Shown: positions 7,642 to 17,328 of the stretch, piece by piece | Layout of the letters: the number at the start of each line of letters is the position of its first letter | Numbering within the stretch: position 1 is the stretch's first letter | Source: Chryseobacterium sp. CH25 | GTDB lineage: Bacteria > Bacteroidota > Bacteroidia > Flavobacteriales > Weeksellaceae | Assembly: GCF_004119455.1 (NCBI RefSeq) | Contig: NZ_NRQT01000009.1 | Span: 1 to 64,000, forward strand | Reading direction: 5' to 3' | Length of the DNA stretch: 64,000 bases | Position numbers and translations under genes: made by a program | The notes under the pieces: model-generated | What the model saw: the letters and a program-made list of their open reading frames with translations, nothing else | Database searches by the model: none | What the model was told of the DNA's origin: nothing

Positions 7642-9069
7642 ATGAATTCCTACAAAAATCCATTGGAAGAGCGCTATTCCAGTGAAGAAATGTTGTTTAA
7701 TTTCTCACATAATAACAAATTCCGTACCTGGAGAAAACTTTGGATCGCTTTAGCAGAGATCGAAAAAGACTTAGGGCTTGAAATTACAGACGAGCAGATC
7801 GCTGAATTAAAAGCTAATGCTGAAAATATCGATTTCGATAAAGCAGCAGAATACGAAAAAAAATTCCGTCATGATGTAATGGCTCACGTTCACACTTATG
7901 GTGATGTGGCGCCTTCAGCAAAAGGAATTATTCACTTGGGAGCTACTTCAGCTTTTGTAGGAGATAACACAGACTTAATTCAGATCCGTGACGGACTTTT
8001 AATCCTGAAGAAAAAGTTGGTAAACGTAATGAAGAATTTATCAGACTTTGCAATTCAGTACAAAGACCTTCCAACATTAGGATTTACACACTTCCAACCT
8101 GCACAGTTAACAACAGTAGGAAAAAGAGCTACCCTTTGGTTACAGAGTTTAGTTCTTGATATCGAAGAATTAGATTTCTTCCTTGAAACCCTACGTTTCA
8201 GAGGAGTAAAAGGAACTACAGGAACGGCTGCAAGTTTCCTTGAACTGTTCAACGGAGATTATTCAAAAGTAAAACACTTAGATAAAGAACTTTCAAAAAG
8301 ATTCGGATTCGAAAAAGTATTCGGAGTTTCAGGACAGACTTACGATAGAAAAATTGATGCTAAAGTTGTTGCCTTATTAGGAAACATCGCTCAATCTGCT
8401 CATAAATTCACTAACGATTTACGTTTACTTCAGAACCTTAAGGAAATTGAAGAACCATTCGAGAAAAACCAGATCGGTTCATCTGCAATGGCGTACAAGC
8501 GTAACCCAATGAGAAGTGAAAGAATCGGGGCATTGGCAAAATATGTAATGTCTCTAACCACAAGTTCTGCAATGGTCGCTTCTACACAATGGTTCGAAAG
8601 GACATTAGATGACTCTGCTAACAAGAGGTTAACTATTCCTCAGGCTTTCTTAGCTGTTGATGCGATCCTATTGATCTGGAATAACATCATGAACGGAATC
8701 GTGGTATATCCAAACAGAATCAACAAGCATATTGAAGAAGAACTTCCTTTCATGGCAACAGAATACATTATCATGGAAGAAGTGAAAGCTGGTGGTGACC
8801 GTCAGGAAATTCACGAAGTAATCAGAGTTCATTCTATGGAAGCTTCCAAGAAAGTGAAAGAAGAAGGAAAAGAAAACGACCTGATCGAAAGAATCTTAAA
8901 CGATGATTCTTTAAAATTAGATAAATCGAAATTAAAAGAAGTTTTAGATCCGAAGAACTTTATCGGGTTTGCACCAATTCAGACAGAAGAATTTGTCAAG
9001 AATGAAGTGCAGCCGATTATAGACCAGAATAAAGACTTAATAGGATTAGAAGCTGATCTTAAAGTATAA
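7642..9069 (+). CDS. purB: Adenylosuccinate lyase
   Basis: 475 residues, the usual length for the family. It catalyses two fumarate-releasing steps: SAICAR to AICAR in purine synthesis, and adenylosuccinate to AMP. Motifs seen are HLGATSAFVGDNTD (about 98-111), the catalytic-histidine segment GFTHFQPAQ (147-155) and the lyase superfamily signature GSSAMAYKRNP (279-289), whose flexible loop carries the second catalytic residue. It is a cytoplasmic tetramer in characterised members. It has its own TAnnTTTG promoter and a good terminator, so it is monocistronic; purL lies about 2.6 kb downstream but is separated by other genes. Confidence 0.97.
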   Translation: MNSYKNPLEERYSSEEMLFNFSHNNKFRTWRKLWIALAEIEKDLGLEITDEQIAELKANAENIDFDKAAEYEKKFRHDVMAHVHTYGDVAPSAKGIIHLGATSAFVGDNTDLIQIRDGLLILKKKLVNVMKNLSDFAIQYKDLPTLGFTHFQPAQLTTVGKRATLWLQSLVLDIEELDFFLETLRFRGVKGTTGTAASFLELFNGDYSKVKHLDKELSKRFGFEKVFGVSGQTYDRKIDAKVVALLGNIAQSAHKFTNDLRLLQNLKEIEEPFEKNQIGSSAMAYKRNPMRSERIGALAKYVMSLTTSSAMVASTQWFERTLDDSANKRLTIPQAFLAVDAILLIWNNIMNGIVVYPNRINKHIEEELPFMATEYIIMEEVKAGGDRQEIHEVIRVHSMEASKKVKEEGKENDLIERILNDDSLKLDKSKLKEVLDPKNFIGFAPIQTEEFVKNEVQPIIDQNKDLIGLEADLKV

Positions 9070-9076
9070 AACAATA

Positions 9077-9101
9077 TGCAGCCTTTTGGGCTGCATTTTT
9101 T
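9077..9101 (+). terminator. purB terminator
   Basis: Stem TGCAGCC / GGCTGCA (9077-9083 and 9089-9095) followed by TTTTTTATTTT, seven bases after the purB stop. Confidence 0.85.
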
Positions 9102-9116
9102 ATTTTAAACCCAACC

Positions 9117-10091
9117 ATGAACAAAGCCCTTCTATTCATAACAATGATTCCCATACTTGCTTTTTCTCAGGAGAAAGAAGTTTTGAAGTATTTTACTTCC
9201 AAAGACAATTTAGTAGGAGTAAAAAATCAAAAAGGAGAAATCATTATTCCTGCACAATTTAAAATTTACTCAGACCTTAAAGACGGAGAAGTTGTAGAAG
9301 GGGAAACAATTCTTTTTGATGGAAATAAAACAGGAGAGAACCAGGAAGTAAATGCATGGGGATATGTTTATGACAGGAAAGGCAATTTTTTATATCAGCC
9401 TTTTAGTTATGATAACGGACCTGATTATTTTGTAGAAGGATTAAGACGCTTTGTAAAAAAAGGAAAGATAGGTTTTGCTGATAGAAACGGAAAAGTGATC
9501 ATTGAACCTAAACATGATTTTGTATATTATTTCAATTATGGATATGCTTCATTTTGTGATGGCTGTGATTGGGAAAAAACAGACGATGAGCATAAGAGAA
9601 TAGTGGGTGGAAAATGGGGAATGATGAATGCTAAAGGAGAAACGGTTCAACCACTTACCCAACATTCTGATAAAGATGTGAAAATTGTTGGGAAATACTA
9701 TCCATACCCTTTCCAATACAATGAAAAAGAGAAAAATATTCTCCAGTTTTTTGATCAGCAAAATAAACTGCTGTCAGATCTTTACTATGTAAACCAATAC
9801 AATAAAATTCCTGAACAAGAAAAGAGATTATTTTTTGAAATTGTAGAAAGGCCAAAAGAAAACTTCCCCTATTATCAGGTAAACACCTATGATTATACAA
9901 AATATGATCTGGGAATGCTTAATCGTTTTAAATTCCTGGTTTCAGAAGATGGCAAATCATTTTACACGATAAGTTACAACGAAAAAAAAGTTCCTTTTGA
10001 AGATTGGCTGAAAAATGAAATAAAAGAAGCAAAACAATATCAAAAAGAACATCCTGATAACCCGAACAAATTCAAACATAACCGGAATTAA
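9117..10091 (+). CDS. Secreted WG-repeat protein
   Basis: 324 residues with a signal peptide (MNKALLFITMIPILAFSQ). Several WG-type repeats follow: NLVGVKNQKGEIIIPAQF (about 31-48), WGYVYDRKGNF (about 81-91), KIGFADRNGKVIIEPKHDF (about 117-135) and KWGMMNAKGETVQP (about 164-177). WG repeats form beta-rich scaffolds in secreted or surface proteins of unknown function. The C-terminal ~130 residues are charged and unassigned. It starts 48 bases after the purB stop, behind a terminator, and ends 5 bases before the serine hydrolase start, so these two genes are probably cotranscribed. Confidence 0.8.
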   Translation: MNKALLFITMIPILAFSQEKEVLKYFTSKDNLVGVKNQKGEIIIPAQFKIYSDLKDGEVVEGETILFDGNKTGENQEVNAWGYVYDRKGNFLYQPFSYDNGPDYFVEGLRRFVKKGKIGFADRNGKVIIEPKHDFVYYFNYGYASFCDGCDWEKTDDEHKRIVGGKWGMMNAKGETVQPLTQHSDKDVKIVGKYYPYPFQYNEKEKNILQFFDQQNKLLSDLYYVNQYNKIPEQEKRLFFEIVERPKENFPYYQVNTYDYTKYDLGMLNRFKFLVSEDGKSFYTISYNEKKVPFEDWLKNEIKEAKQYQKEHPDNPNKFKHNRN

Positions 10092-10096
10092 ACTTA

Positions 10097-11524
10097 ATGA
10101 GAAAAAACATACTTGTATTTATTTTTGCCTTGGTATTTGTGAAAAATCACGCACAAAGTGATAAAACAATGTACTCAATGATAGATGCTGCGGCTCAGAA
10201 AGTTGCTGCAGAATCCAAAGCATACTCAGTTTCTGTTGGAGTTATTAAAGATGGAAGAATCTACACCAAACATTTTGGGGAAATAGATAAAGGAAAAGGC
10301 AATAAAGCAAATGATAATACTTATTTCTCTATAGCTTCCGTTACCAAGCTTTTTACAGGCCAATTATTAGCTCAGGCAGTTCTGGAAGGGAAAATAAGTC
10401 TTGATGATGATGTACGCAAATACCTGAAAGGCTCTTATCCAAATTTAGAATATAACGGAGCTTCAATAAAAGTCCGTGACTTAATTTCTTATCAAACTGC
10501 TTTGCCTAGAAATCTACCTATTGATGATGAATTAAGGAAAAACATGAACGATGAGACCGCTTTTCTTTACGAGAAGCTCAACAAGGGATATACAAAAGAA
10601 GACTTTAAAAAAGATCTGGCTACTGTTACATTAAATATGGAGCCAGGTAAAGAATATAAATACAGTAATTTAAGCCTTGAGTTGACGGGGCTTATGCTGG
10701 AAAATATTTACGGAAAAAGCTATGAAACGCTTTTGAAGGAAAATATCTTCTCAAAAGCTGGAATGAACCATACCAAACTGGAGCTTGGTAAAAACGAAGC
10801 TCAGGCCAATGGATATCATGAAAACTATCGTCTGATGCCTGTTGCGCAAAGCCTTTTATGGGGAGCAGGTGGCTCGAAAACCGAATCTACAATGGGAGAT
10901 ATGGTGAAGTTTTTAAAAGAAGAACTCAATCCACAGGATAAAACAGTACAGGAGTCTCAAAGAAACATTAACAACAGCAAAGAAGGCTGGTATGGATATT
11001 TTTGGGATAAATATTGGATTACTCAACATGGTAAAAGAGGATTTAAGCATGGTGGATCCTATGGAATAAACAGTTTGTTTACTGTATTTCCTGAACTGAA
11101 TATCGGAATCTGTATCATTGTGAACATCAATGGACCTGAAACATTTACCGCACTTTATAATGGGACGGATAGTTTAGTAACCGATCTTACTTCAACCTCA
11201 GATAAAAAACAAGTGTATGGATATTCCGTAAAGGGAGATAAAATCGTTTTTTCTTACACACATCCGAAAAACCTTGATGGAAACCTTATCAATACCGTTT
11301 CCGTAGCAGGAAGTTTCAATAATTGGGATGCTGAAAATAAAGAATATCAGATGATAAAAAAGGATAAAAATCTTTATGAATTGGAGGTTCCTGTCTCTAG
11401 ATTTGAAAAAGGAAAACCTTATTCTTTTAAATTTGTATTGAATAAAGAAGAATGGATTGGTGCTTCTAAAAATACCTCCAATAATGATGGTACCAAAGAT
11501 AATAATCTGGCATTCGTATTATAA
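10097..11524 (+). CDS. Serine hydrolase (beta-lactamase/DD-peptidase fold) with C-terminal CBM48-like domain
   Basis: 475 residues with a signal peptide ending NHAQ. The catalytic domain shows the penicillin-recognising motifs: SVTK (S81-K84, nucleophile and base), YSN (189-191) and HGG (318-320, in place of KTG), typical of the class C-like beta-lactamase/esterase family. The last ~95 residues (VSVAGSFNNWD, then YSFKFVLN) look like an AMPK/CBM48 early-set glycogen-binding domain, a fold seen on some Bacteroidota secreted esterases. Substrate is unknown; peptides, esters or beta-lactams are all possible. It is 5 bases from the WG-repeat gene. A relic of a second copy of its 3' end lies immediately downstream. 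Confidence 0.85.
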   Translation: MRKNILVFIFALVFVKNHAQSDKTMYSMIDAAAQKVAAESKAYSVSVGVIKDGRIYTKHFGEIDKGKGNKANDNTYFSIASVTKLFTGQLLAQAVLEGKISLDDDVRKYLKGSYPNLEYNGASIKVRDLISYQTALPRNLPIDDELRKNMNDETAFLYEKLNKGYTKEDFKKDLATVTLNMEPGKEYKYSNLSLELTGLMLENIYGKSYETLLKENIFSKAGMNHTKLELGKNEAQANGYHENYRLMPVAQSLLWGAGGSKTESTMGDMVKFLKEELNPQDKTVQESQRNINNSKEGWYGYFWDKYWITQHGKRGFKHGGSYGINSLFTVFPELNIGICIIVNINGPETFTALYNGTDSLVTDLTSTSDKKQVYGYSVKGDKIVFSYTHPKNLDGNLINTVSVAGSFNNWDAENKEYQMIKKDKNLYELEVPVSRFEKGKPYSFKFVLNKEEWIGASKNTSNNDGTKDNNLAFVL

Positions 11525-11540
11525 GAAAAAGATTGAGGTT

Positions 11541-11654
11541 AAAGAAAGTAAAAAGAGTAAATTTGTACTCAATAAAATAGGGTGGATGATAACTCCCAAA
11601 AGAGCTGCCAAGGTGAATGGAACAGAAATTAATAATCTGACACTGGTACTCTGA
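11541..11654 (+). pseudogene. Relic 3' end of a second CBM48-tailed hydrolase
   Basis: Bases 11559-11654 encode KFVLNKIGWM, then NGTEINNLTLVL and a stop. This aligns residue for residue with the end of the upstream hydrolase (KFVLNKEEWI, then NDGTKDNNLAFVL, stop) and has the same length of 31 codons. No start or catalytic part remains. The simplest reading is that two tandem paralogues once stood here and a deletion left only the tail of the second. Confidence 0.65.
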
Positions 11655-11704
11655 ACTCAGAAAAGTAAAAGAAAAATAAATCTAATATTAAAATCTGACA
11701 TCTA

Positions 11705-14700
11705 ATGTCTAATAACAAAAGAATTTTCGTAGAAAAAAGAGGAATTTTCGATGTTGAAAGTCCAAAAATTTTTGATGAAGTAAAAGCAGTTGTTCCGGCA
11801 ATTCAAAGTGTGAAAGTATACAATGTGTATGACATTTTCAATTTGAATAACGGGGAATTTGAGAAAGTAGTAAACAATACTTTCGTAGATCCTGTGACTG
11901 ATATTTTACATACAGAAAACCCTGCAAAAAGTATCCACTTCGGAATGGAGTTTCTGCCTGGTCAGTACGATCAGAGAGCAGATTCTGCACAACAGTGTAT
12001 CGCTTTATTAACAGAAAATGAAAAATCAAAAGTAAGAAGTGGAAAACTCATCGAGTTTGTAGGAGTATCAGAAGCTGATTTGGTGAAAATCAAAGACCTT
12101 TTGATTAATAAAGTAGAATCTCAGGAAAAAGACCTGTCTGTACTGGATATTCCTGCTGATGAAACTCCTTCAAAAGTGATCATCCACGAAAATTTCATCA
12201 ATTTCAATGATGCTGAACTTGAAAATTTCTATAATAATCACGGTTTTGCATTAGGATTAGATGACCTTAAATTTATTCAGGAATACTTTAAAACTGAGGA
12301 AAGAAACCCTACAGAAACAGAATTGAAGGTATTAGACACCTACTGGAGCGATCACTGTCGTCACACGACTTTCGAAACAGAATTGTCAGACATTCAGTTT
12401 GAAGGAAAATTCAAACAGACATTGGATACTATTTTCAATGACTATATCGAAAAAAGAAAATTCTTAGGCCGTGAACTGAAGCCTATTTCCTTAATGGATT
12501 TAGCAACAGTTTGTGGTAAATATTTCCATAAAACAGGAAACCTGGACAACCTTGTGATTTCTGATGAGATCAATGCATGTACCATCCAGATTGAAGCAGA
12601 ATACGACGGTAAAAAAGAACCTTGGTATTTATTATTCAAAAACGAAACGCACAATCACCCAACGGAAATTGAACCTTTCGGAGGAGCTTCTACTTGTTTA
12701 GGAGGAGCTATCAGAGACCCTTTGTCAGGAAGATCATTTGTGTTCCAGGCAATGAGATTAACAGGTGCTGCAGACGTTTTAGAATCTGTAGATAAAACAT
12801 TACCAGGGAAATTACCTCAAAAAACAATCACTAAACAGGCTGCAAACGGATATTCATCTTACGGTAACCAGATTGGTCTTGCTACCACAATGGTTTCTGA
12901 AATCTACGATGAAGGTTATAAAGCAAAAAGAATGGAAGTTGGTTTCGTTACCGGAGCTGTTCCTGTAGACTGGGTAAGACGTGAAAAACCTGCAAACGGA
13001 GATTCTATCATTATTTTAGGAGGAGCAACAGGTCGTGATGGAGTAGGAGGCGCAAGCGGAAGTTCAAAAGAACAGGACGAAACGTCTATCCACACCATGA
13101 GTTCTGAAGTTCAGAAAGGAAATGCTGTAGAAGAACGTAAGATCCAAAGATTATTCAGAAATCCTGAACTGACAAGATTAATCAAAAAGTCAAACGACTT
13201 TGGAGCAGGAGGAGTTTCTGTAGCCATTGGTGAAATTGCAGACTCTTTAGAAGTAAATCTTGATGTATTACCTTTAAAATACGAAGGACTAAACGGAACA
13301 GAACTGGCTATTTCCGAATCTCAGGAAAGAATGGCGGTTGTAGTAGACCCGAAAGACAAAGAAAAGTTCATTAAATTCTGTGAGGCTGAAAACATTGTTG
13401 CGGTAGAAGTAGCAAAAGTAACAGATTCAGGAAGAATGCAGATGTTCTGGAAAGGAGACAAAATCGTTGACCTTTCAAGAGCATTCCTTGATACCAACGG
13501 ATGTTCAAAATCTCAGGAGGTAAAAATTAACCACCTTGAAGAAGTAAAAACAGAAACTAAGGCATTCAATGAAGAAAACTTCCTGAATACCTTAAAAGAT
13601 AAAAACGTAGCTTCCCAAAAAGGACTATTGGAAATGTTTGACTCTTCCGTAGGAGGAACAACTGTTGCCATGCCTTTAGGAGGAAAATACCAACAAACCC
13701 TAATGGAAGGAAGTGTGCAGACGCTACCGATCTTAGGAGCAAAAGACATCAAAACCGTTTCTCTGGCAAGCTGGGGATTCGATGCTGAAATCTCAAAACA
13801 AAACTCACTATTAGGAGCATCTTACGCTGTAGTAGAAAGTGTAGCAAAGATTGTTGCCATGGGAGGTGATTATAAAAACATCAGATTAAGCTTCCAGGAA
13901 TATTTCGAAAAGCTAGGCCAGTCTCCTGAAAAATGGGGTAAACCTTTAGCTTCTCTTTTAGGAGCTTATGACGCACAGATTAACCTTGGATTAGCTGCTA
14001 TCGGTGGTAAAGATTCCATGAGTGGAACGTATCAGGATCTGAATGTACCACCAACATTGATTTCTTTTGCATGTGCAAACGGAGACAAACAGAATATCAT
14101 TTCTCCGGAATTTAAAGCAGCAGGAAACAAAGTATATTTCTTCAATCACATCGCTCAGGAAAACGGTCTTCCAAACTATGATGGCCTAAAAGGAATTTAT
14201 GAATTCATCTTTGAAAACATCAAATCAGGAAAAATCGTTTCTGTAAAAACAGTGAAAGATGGTGGAGTAGCTGTAGCATTGGCAAAAATGAGTTTCGGAA
14301 ACAGATTGGGTGCTGAAATTAATGCTGATGAAAACACATTATTAGCTAAAAATATCGGTAGCTTAATTATTGAAGCTAAAGAAGAATTAAGCAATGTATC
14401 TCTACAGTTAATCGGAGAAGTAAAAGATTCAGGTACTTTAAAGGTTAACAATCTCGAAACCCGCATCTCGAACCTCGAATCTGCTTACACTGGTACATTC
14501 GAAAACCTTTTCCCAACAGTAGAAAAAGAAAAGATGACGGTTGAAATTGATGAAAAATCAAACTCTATCAACCCAAGAAATATCATCATCAAAAAGCATG
14601 GAATTGCACAGCCTAAAGTATTTGCTCCGGTATTCCCAGGAACCAACTGTGAGTATGATACTTTAAATGCATTCCAGAAAGAAGGAGCTGTAGTAAGCAG

Positions 14701-15400
14701 TCTGCCTTTAATCAATATCAGCCACCAGTTATTGGATGAAAGTATTGATGCTTGGGTAGAAGAGATCAGAACATCTCAGATCTTAGCTTTCTCAGGAGGT
14801 TTCTCAGCAGGAGACGAACCGGATGGTTCTGCAAAATTCATTGTCAACGTTTTAAAGAACGAGAAAATGAGAAATGCAGTTCACGAATTATTAGACAGAG
14901 ATGGGATGATTATCGGGATCTGTAACGGTTTCCAGGCTTTAGTTAAATCTGGGCTATTACCTTACGGAAGAATTAAAAATCTTGATGAAAACTCTCCAAC
15001 ATTAGCTCACAACGCGATCAGAAGACATATTTCTCAGATGGTGACTGTAAAAGTAGTGAATGATGAAAGCCCATGGTTAAAAGGAATGAAAGGTCAAACC
15101 TTCACTATTCCAATTTCTCACGGTGAAGGACGTTTCATGGCTTCAGAAGAAGAAATCAAGAAGTTATATGAAAATGGACAGATTGCAACACAGTACATCG
15201 ATTTCGATGGAAACATTGCTCACGGAATGCCGTTCAACCCGAACAATTCCTTATTCGGAATTGAAGGAGTTACCAGCCCATGTGGAAAAATCTACGGAAG
15301 AATGGGACACCCGGAAAGATTTACGGAAGGTCTCATGAAAAATATACCAACCGCGAATTATCACAACATATTCAAAAACGGTGTTGAATACTTCAAATAA
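11705..15400 (+). CDS. purL: Phosphoribosylformylglycinamidine synthase, single-chain
   Basis: 1231 residues, the large PurL form. It converts FGAR to FGAM using ATP and glutamine in step 4 of purine synthesis. Seen in order: N-terminal PurS-like part, the linker with YWSDHCRHTTF (about 213-223), the ATP-binding synthetase halves (KNETHNHPTEIEPFGGAST, and later GGKDSM), and a C-terminal class I glutamine amidotransferase (VFAPVFPGTNCEYD from about 973, nucleophile in GICNGFQAL, then SHGEGRF and GHPER). An unusual low-complexity piece, NLETRISNLES (about codons 916-926), lies in the linker before the amidotransferase and resembles a dispersed intergenic repeat. The frame is intact across 3.7 kb. 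Confidence 0.97.
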   Translation: MSNNKRIFVEKRGIFDVESPKIFDEVKAVVPAIQSVKVYNVYDIFNLNNGEFEKVVNNTFVDPVTDILHTENPAKSIHFGMEFLPGQYDQRADSAQQCIALLTENEKSKVRSGKLIEFVGVSEADLVKIKDLLINKVESQEKDLSVLDIPADETPSKVIIHENFINFNDAELENFYNNHGFALGLDDLKFIQEYFKTEERNPTETELKVLDTYWSDHCRHTTFETELSDIQFEGKFKQTLDTIFNDYIEKRKFLGRELKPISLMDLATVCGKYFHKTGNLDNLVISDEINACTIQIEAEYDGKKEPWYLLFKNETHNHPTEIEPFGGASTCLGGAIRDPLSGRSFVFQAMRLTGAADVLESVDKTLPGKLPQKTITKQAANGYSSYGNQIGLATTMVSEIYDEGYKAKRMEVGFVTGAVPVDWVRREKPANGDSIIILGGATGRDGVGGASGSSKEQDETSIHTMSSEVQKGNAVEERKIQRLFRNPELTRLIKKSNDFGAGGVSVAIGEIADSLEVNLDVLPLKYEGLNGTELAISESQERMAVVVDPKDKEKFIKFCEAENIVAVEVAKVTDSGRMQMFWKGDKIVDLSRAFLDTNGCSKSQEVKINHLEEVKTETKAFNEENFLNTLKDKNVASQKGLLEMFDSSVGGTTVAMPLGGKYQQTLMEGSVQTLPILGAKDIKTVSLASWGFDAEISKQNSLLGASYAVVESVAKIVAMGGDYKNIRLSFQEYFEKLGQSPEKWGKPLASLLGAYDAQINLGLAAIGGKDSMSGTYQDLNVPPTLISFACANGDKQNIISPEFKAAGNKVYFFNHIAQENGLPNYDGLKGIYEFIFENIKSGKIVSVKTVKDGGVAVALAKMSFGNRLGAEINADENTLLAKNIGSLIIEAKEELSNVSLQLIGEVKDSGTLKVNNLETRISNLESAYTGTFENLFPTVEKEKMTVEIDEKSNSINPRNIIIKKHGIAQPKVFAPVFPGTNCEYDTLNAFQKEGAVVSSLPLINISHQLLDESIDAWVEEIRTSQILAFSGGFSAGDEPDGSAKFIVNVLKNEKMRNAVHELLDRDGMIIGICNGFQALVKSGLLPYGRIKNLDENSPTLAHNAIRRHISQMVTVKVVNDESPWLKGMKGQTFTIPISHGEGRFMASEEEIKKLYENGQIATQYIDFDGNIAHGMPFNPNNSLFGIEGVTSPCGKIYGRMGHPERFTEGLMKNIPTANYHNIFKNGVEYFK

Positions 15401-15413
15401 CAATACAAGAAAA

Positions 15414-15794
15414 ATGATCGTCATCCATGGCGGTCATTTTTCGTCTTTAGAAGGTTTCTACGAAGAAGTGTCGAAGGTTTTAATGAAAGATACAGACTGG
15501 AAAGTAGGAACTTTAGATGGCTTTGATGATATTCTGTACGGTGGTTTCGGCGTTTTTAAAAACAAAGAGGAAATTGAAATCCTCTGGAAAGAATCACAAA
15601 AATCAAAAGATGATTTAGGATTCAAAGCAACCCAGAAATTCTACGAAAACAAAATCAAACAGGGAAAACCGTTCAACATAGAACTCATTCAACAAAAGCT
15701 AAATGATTTAACAGCAGGAAAAGGACAAACGTTGTTTGAAATCCTGGTAGAAATCATTGAATCACACGCCAATATTACACTAACCTTGAGTTGA
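15414..15794 (+). CDS. Barstar-like ribonuclease inhibitor
   Basis: The start is taken as ATG 15414 (MIVIHGGHFSSLEGFYEEVSK), 13 bases after purL; the longer frame from 15381 overlaps purL and adds no family sequence. It gives about 126 residues. The pattern (short strand, then FxxLxxFYxEV helix, WKVGTLDGFDDILYGGFG) matches the barstar family of small cytoplasmic proteins that bind barnase-type ribonucleases. No barnase-like gene is adjacent. It might protect against an RNase effector or have been recruited to another role. Its position suggests read-through from purL. Confidence 0.7.
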   Translation: MIVIHGGHFSSLEGFYEEVSKVLMKDTDWKVGTLDGFDDILYGGFGVFKNKEEIEILWKESQKSKDDLGFKATQKFYENKIKQGKPFNIELIQQKLNDLTAGKGQTLFEILVEIIESHANITLTLS

Positions 15795-16238
15795 TGAGTA
15801 ATAAGTAATAAGCAATGAATAATGAGTGGGAAATTTACAATAGTAACACTTATTTGTCTTCAAAGCTTTCCAGCCAGCTTCATCCAATCAACTTGTTGAT
15901 TCCTTCTTAGCCTCCTAAAAATATTCTGTCTGTATAATAAAGCTTTGCGCCAAAAAATATATTTCAACCATTAAGAAAAATGAAGATTTTAAGATAAGTT
16001 AAGCTTAATCAAAGATAAATTTAGTAAGGCTGCTTATATAAAATAGCTTTAGTTATTTTTCTTAACTCTTCTTAATCACTTAAAAACTCTTAATGGTTCA
16101 AAATAATACTTTCAATATAATTTTATATTAAAAATTCATCGCAGATAAGCCAGATTCAGTAGATTTTCTCTTACTTTGAAGAATATTTGAAAAGCTTTAA
16201 ATAAGGAGCAAAAATCAATAAACAAAAGAATTAATTGA
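15795..16238. repeat. Intergenic region with dispersed repeat copies
   Basis: 444 bases with no convincing gene. It begins with an imperfect 7-base repeat tract (AGTAATA/AGCAATG units, about 15797-15830). About 15860-15965 holds one copy of a dispersed element with ATCAACTTGTTGATTC and, about 60 bases on, a CTTTGCG...AAAAAATAT block. A second copy lies at about 21310-21410 and a looser one at about 40950-41090. Confidence 0.5.
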
Positions 16239-16868
16239 ATGAAGAAAATAGTGTATGGACTGTTCTTTGGAGACAGTATAACATATGGAGAATATGATGG
16301 TGTTTTTGGCGGTTGGGTAGATATTCTGAAGAGATATGCCCTGCAAAGATTCCACGAAGGAAGTGGTGATGAACTAATTCTATTCAATCTGGGAATAGGT
16401 GGAGAAACTACAGAAGGCCTATTGAAGCGGATGCCTGTTGAATTAGGAGCAAGAAATTCTGTTGATGGCAATCTGGTTTTCATAAGCTACGGAGCTAATG
16501 ATCTTGCTATTAAAGAAGGAGTGCAGATTGTCAGCCCTGAAAATTTTAAAAATAATATCATCAAAGCAGTTCAGCATGCACAGCAGTTTTCTAAGGATAT
16601 TTACCTGGTGAGTATTCTTCCTATCTCTAAAAATATAGATGGAGTAGTGGTAGGCTCAGGAAAGCTCAGATCAAACGAGGAAGTGCTTGTCTATAACGAA
16701 ATATTGAAGAATATTACAACAGAGTATTCTTTAAGCTATATTGATTTTCATTCAGCACTGTTAGAGGATAAAGATATCCTGCTTTCGGCAGACGGAGTTC
16801 ATCCTAATGAAAAAGGCTATGGAATGATGGCCGAAATTGCAATTCCAATCATTGAAAAATATTTATAA
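16239..16868 (+). CDS. SGNH/GDSL-family lipase or esterase
   Basis: 209 residues. The four SGNH blocks are visible: FFGDSITYG (block I, catalytic Ser at about 12), LGIGGETT (block II Gly), SYGANDLA (block III Asn) and ADGVHPNEKGY (block V Asp-x-x-His, about 187-190). This is a single-domain hydrolase resembling TesA/arylesterase-type enzymes. No signal peptide is seen, so it is likely cytoplasmic. Its stop overlaps the ATG of the next gene by one base (TAATG), so the two are translated together. The substrate is unknown. Confidence 0.85.
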   Translation: MKKIVYGLFFGDSITYGEYDGVFGGWVDILKRYALQRFHEGSGDELILFNLGIGGETTEGLLKRMPVELGARNSVDGNLVFISYGANDLAIKEGVQIVSPENFKNNIIKAVQHAQQFSKDIYLVSILPISKNIDGVVVGSGKLRSNEEVLVYNEILKNITTEYSLSYIDFHSALLEDKDILLSADGVHPNEKGYGMMAEIAIPIIEKYL

Positions 16869-17212
16869 TGCCTTATTTATTTTCTTATGGAACCTTACAG
16901 AAAGAGCAGGTTCAACTTGAAACATTCGGACGTATTTTAAAGGGTGAAAAAGACTTTTTATTAGGATACAAACTGAATATGCTTGAAATCACAGATCCGG
17001 AAGTTCTGAGGAAAAGTGGTCAGAAATATCATCCGGTCCTGGAATTCTCAGGAAATACGGATAATGAAATAGAAGGAATATTATTTGAAGTTACAGAAGC
17101 GGAAATCCTTCAGGCAGATGAATATGAAGTAGATGATTATAAAAGAATAGAAACTGTTTTTAAATCCGGAAACAAAGGGTTTATCTATGTAGGAGCATCT
17201 TCGGAAGTATAA
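16868..17212 (+). CDS. Gamma-glutamylcyclotransferase-like (AIG2) protein
   Basis: 114 residues beginning MPYLFSYGTLQ, the Y-G-[ST]-L motif that opens the GGCT/AIG2 fold. The later EGILFEVTEAEILQADEYE provides the conserved acidic residue expected as catalytic base (within DEYE, about 87-90). Family members cyclise gamma-glutamyl compounds to 5-oxoproline, but many small bacterial homologues have no known substrate. Start is coupled to the upstream GDSL hydrolase. Length is typical of the short bacterial form. Confidence 0.8.
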   Translation: MPYLFSYGTLQKEQVQLETFGRILKGEKDFLLGYKLNMLEITDPEVLRKSGQKYHPVLEFSGNTDNEIEGILFEVTEAEILQADEYEVDDYKRIETVFKSGNKGFIYVGASSEV

Positions 17213-17328
17213 AAACAGAGGTCTATTTCGTAATTATTAAAAAAATAAGATTAGTATACCCGATGTGCATTATGAATGCAAAGAAATAAGTTGTTCATTG
17301 TAATTTTTTTTACCACAAAACATTTACA

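Noticed and set aside
15381..15413. Upstream start for the barstar-like gene
   Set aside because: It would overlap purL and adds residues without family similarity; ATG 15414 fits the family start.
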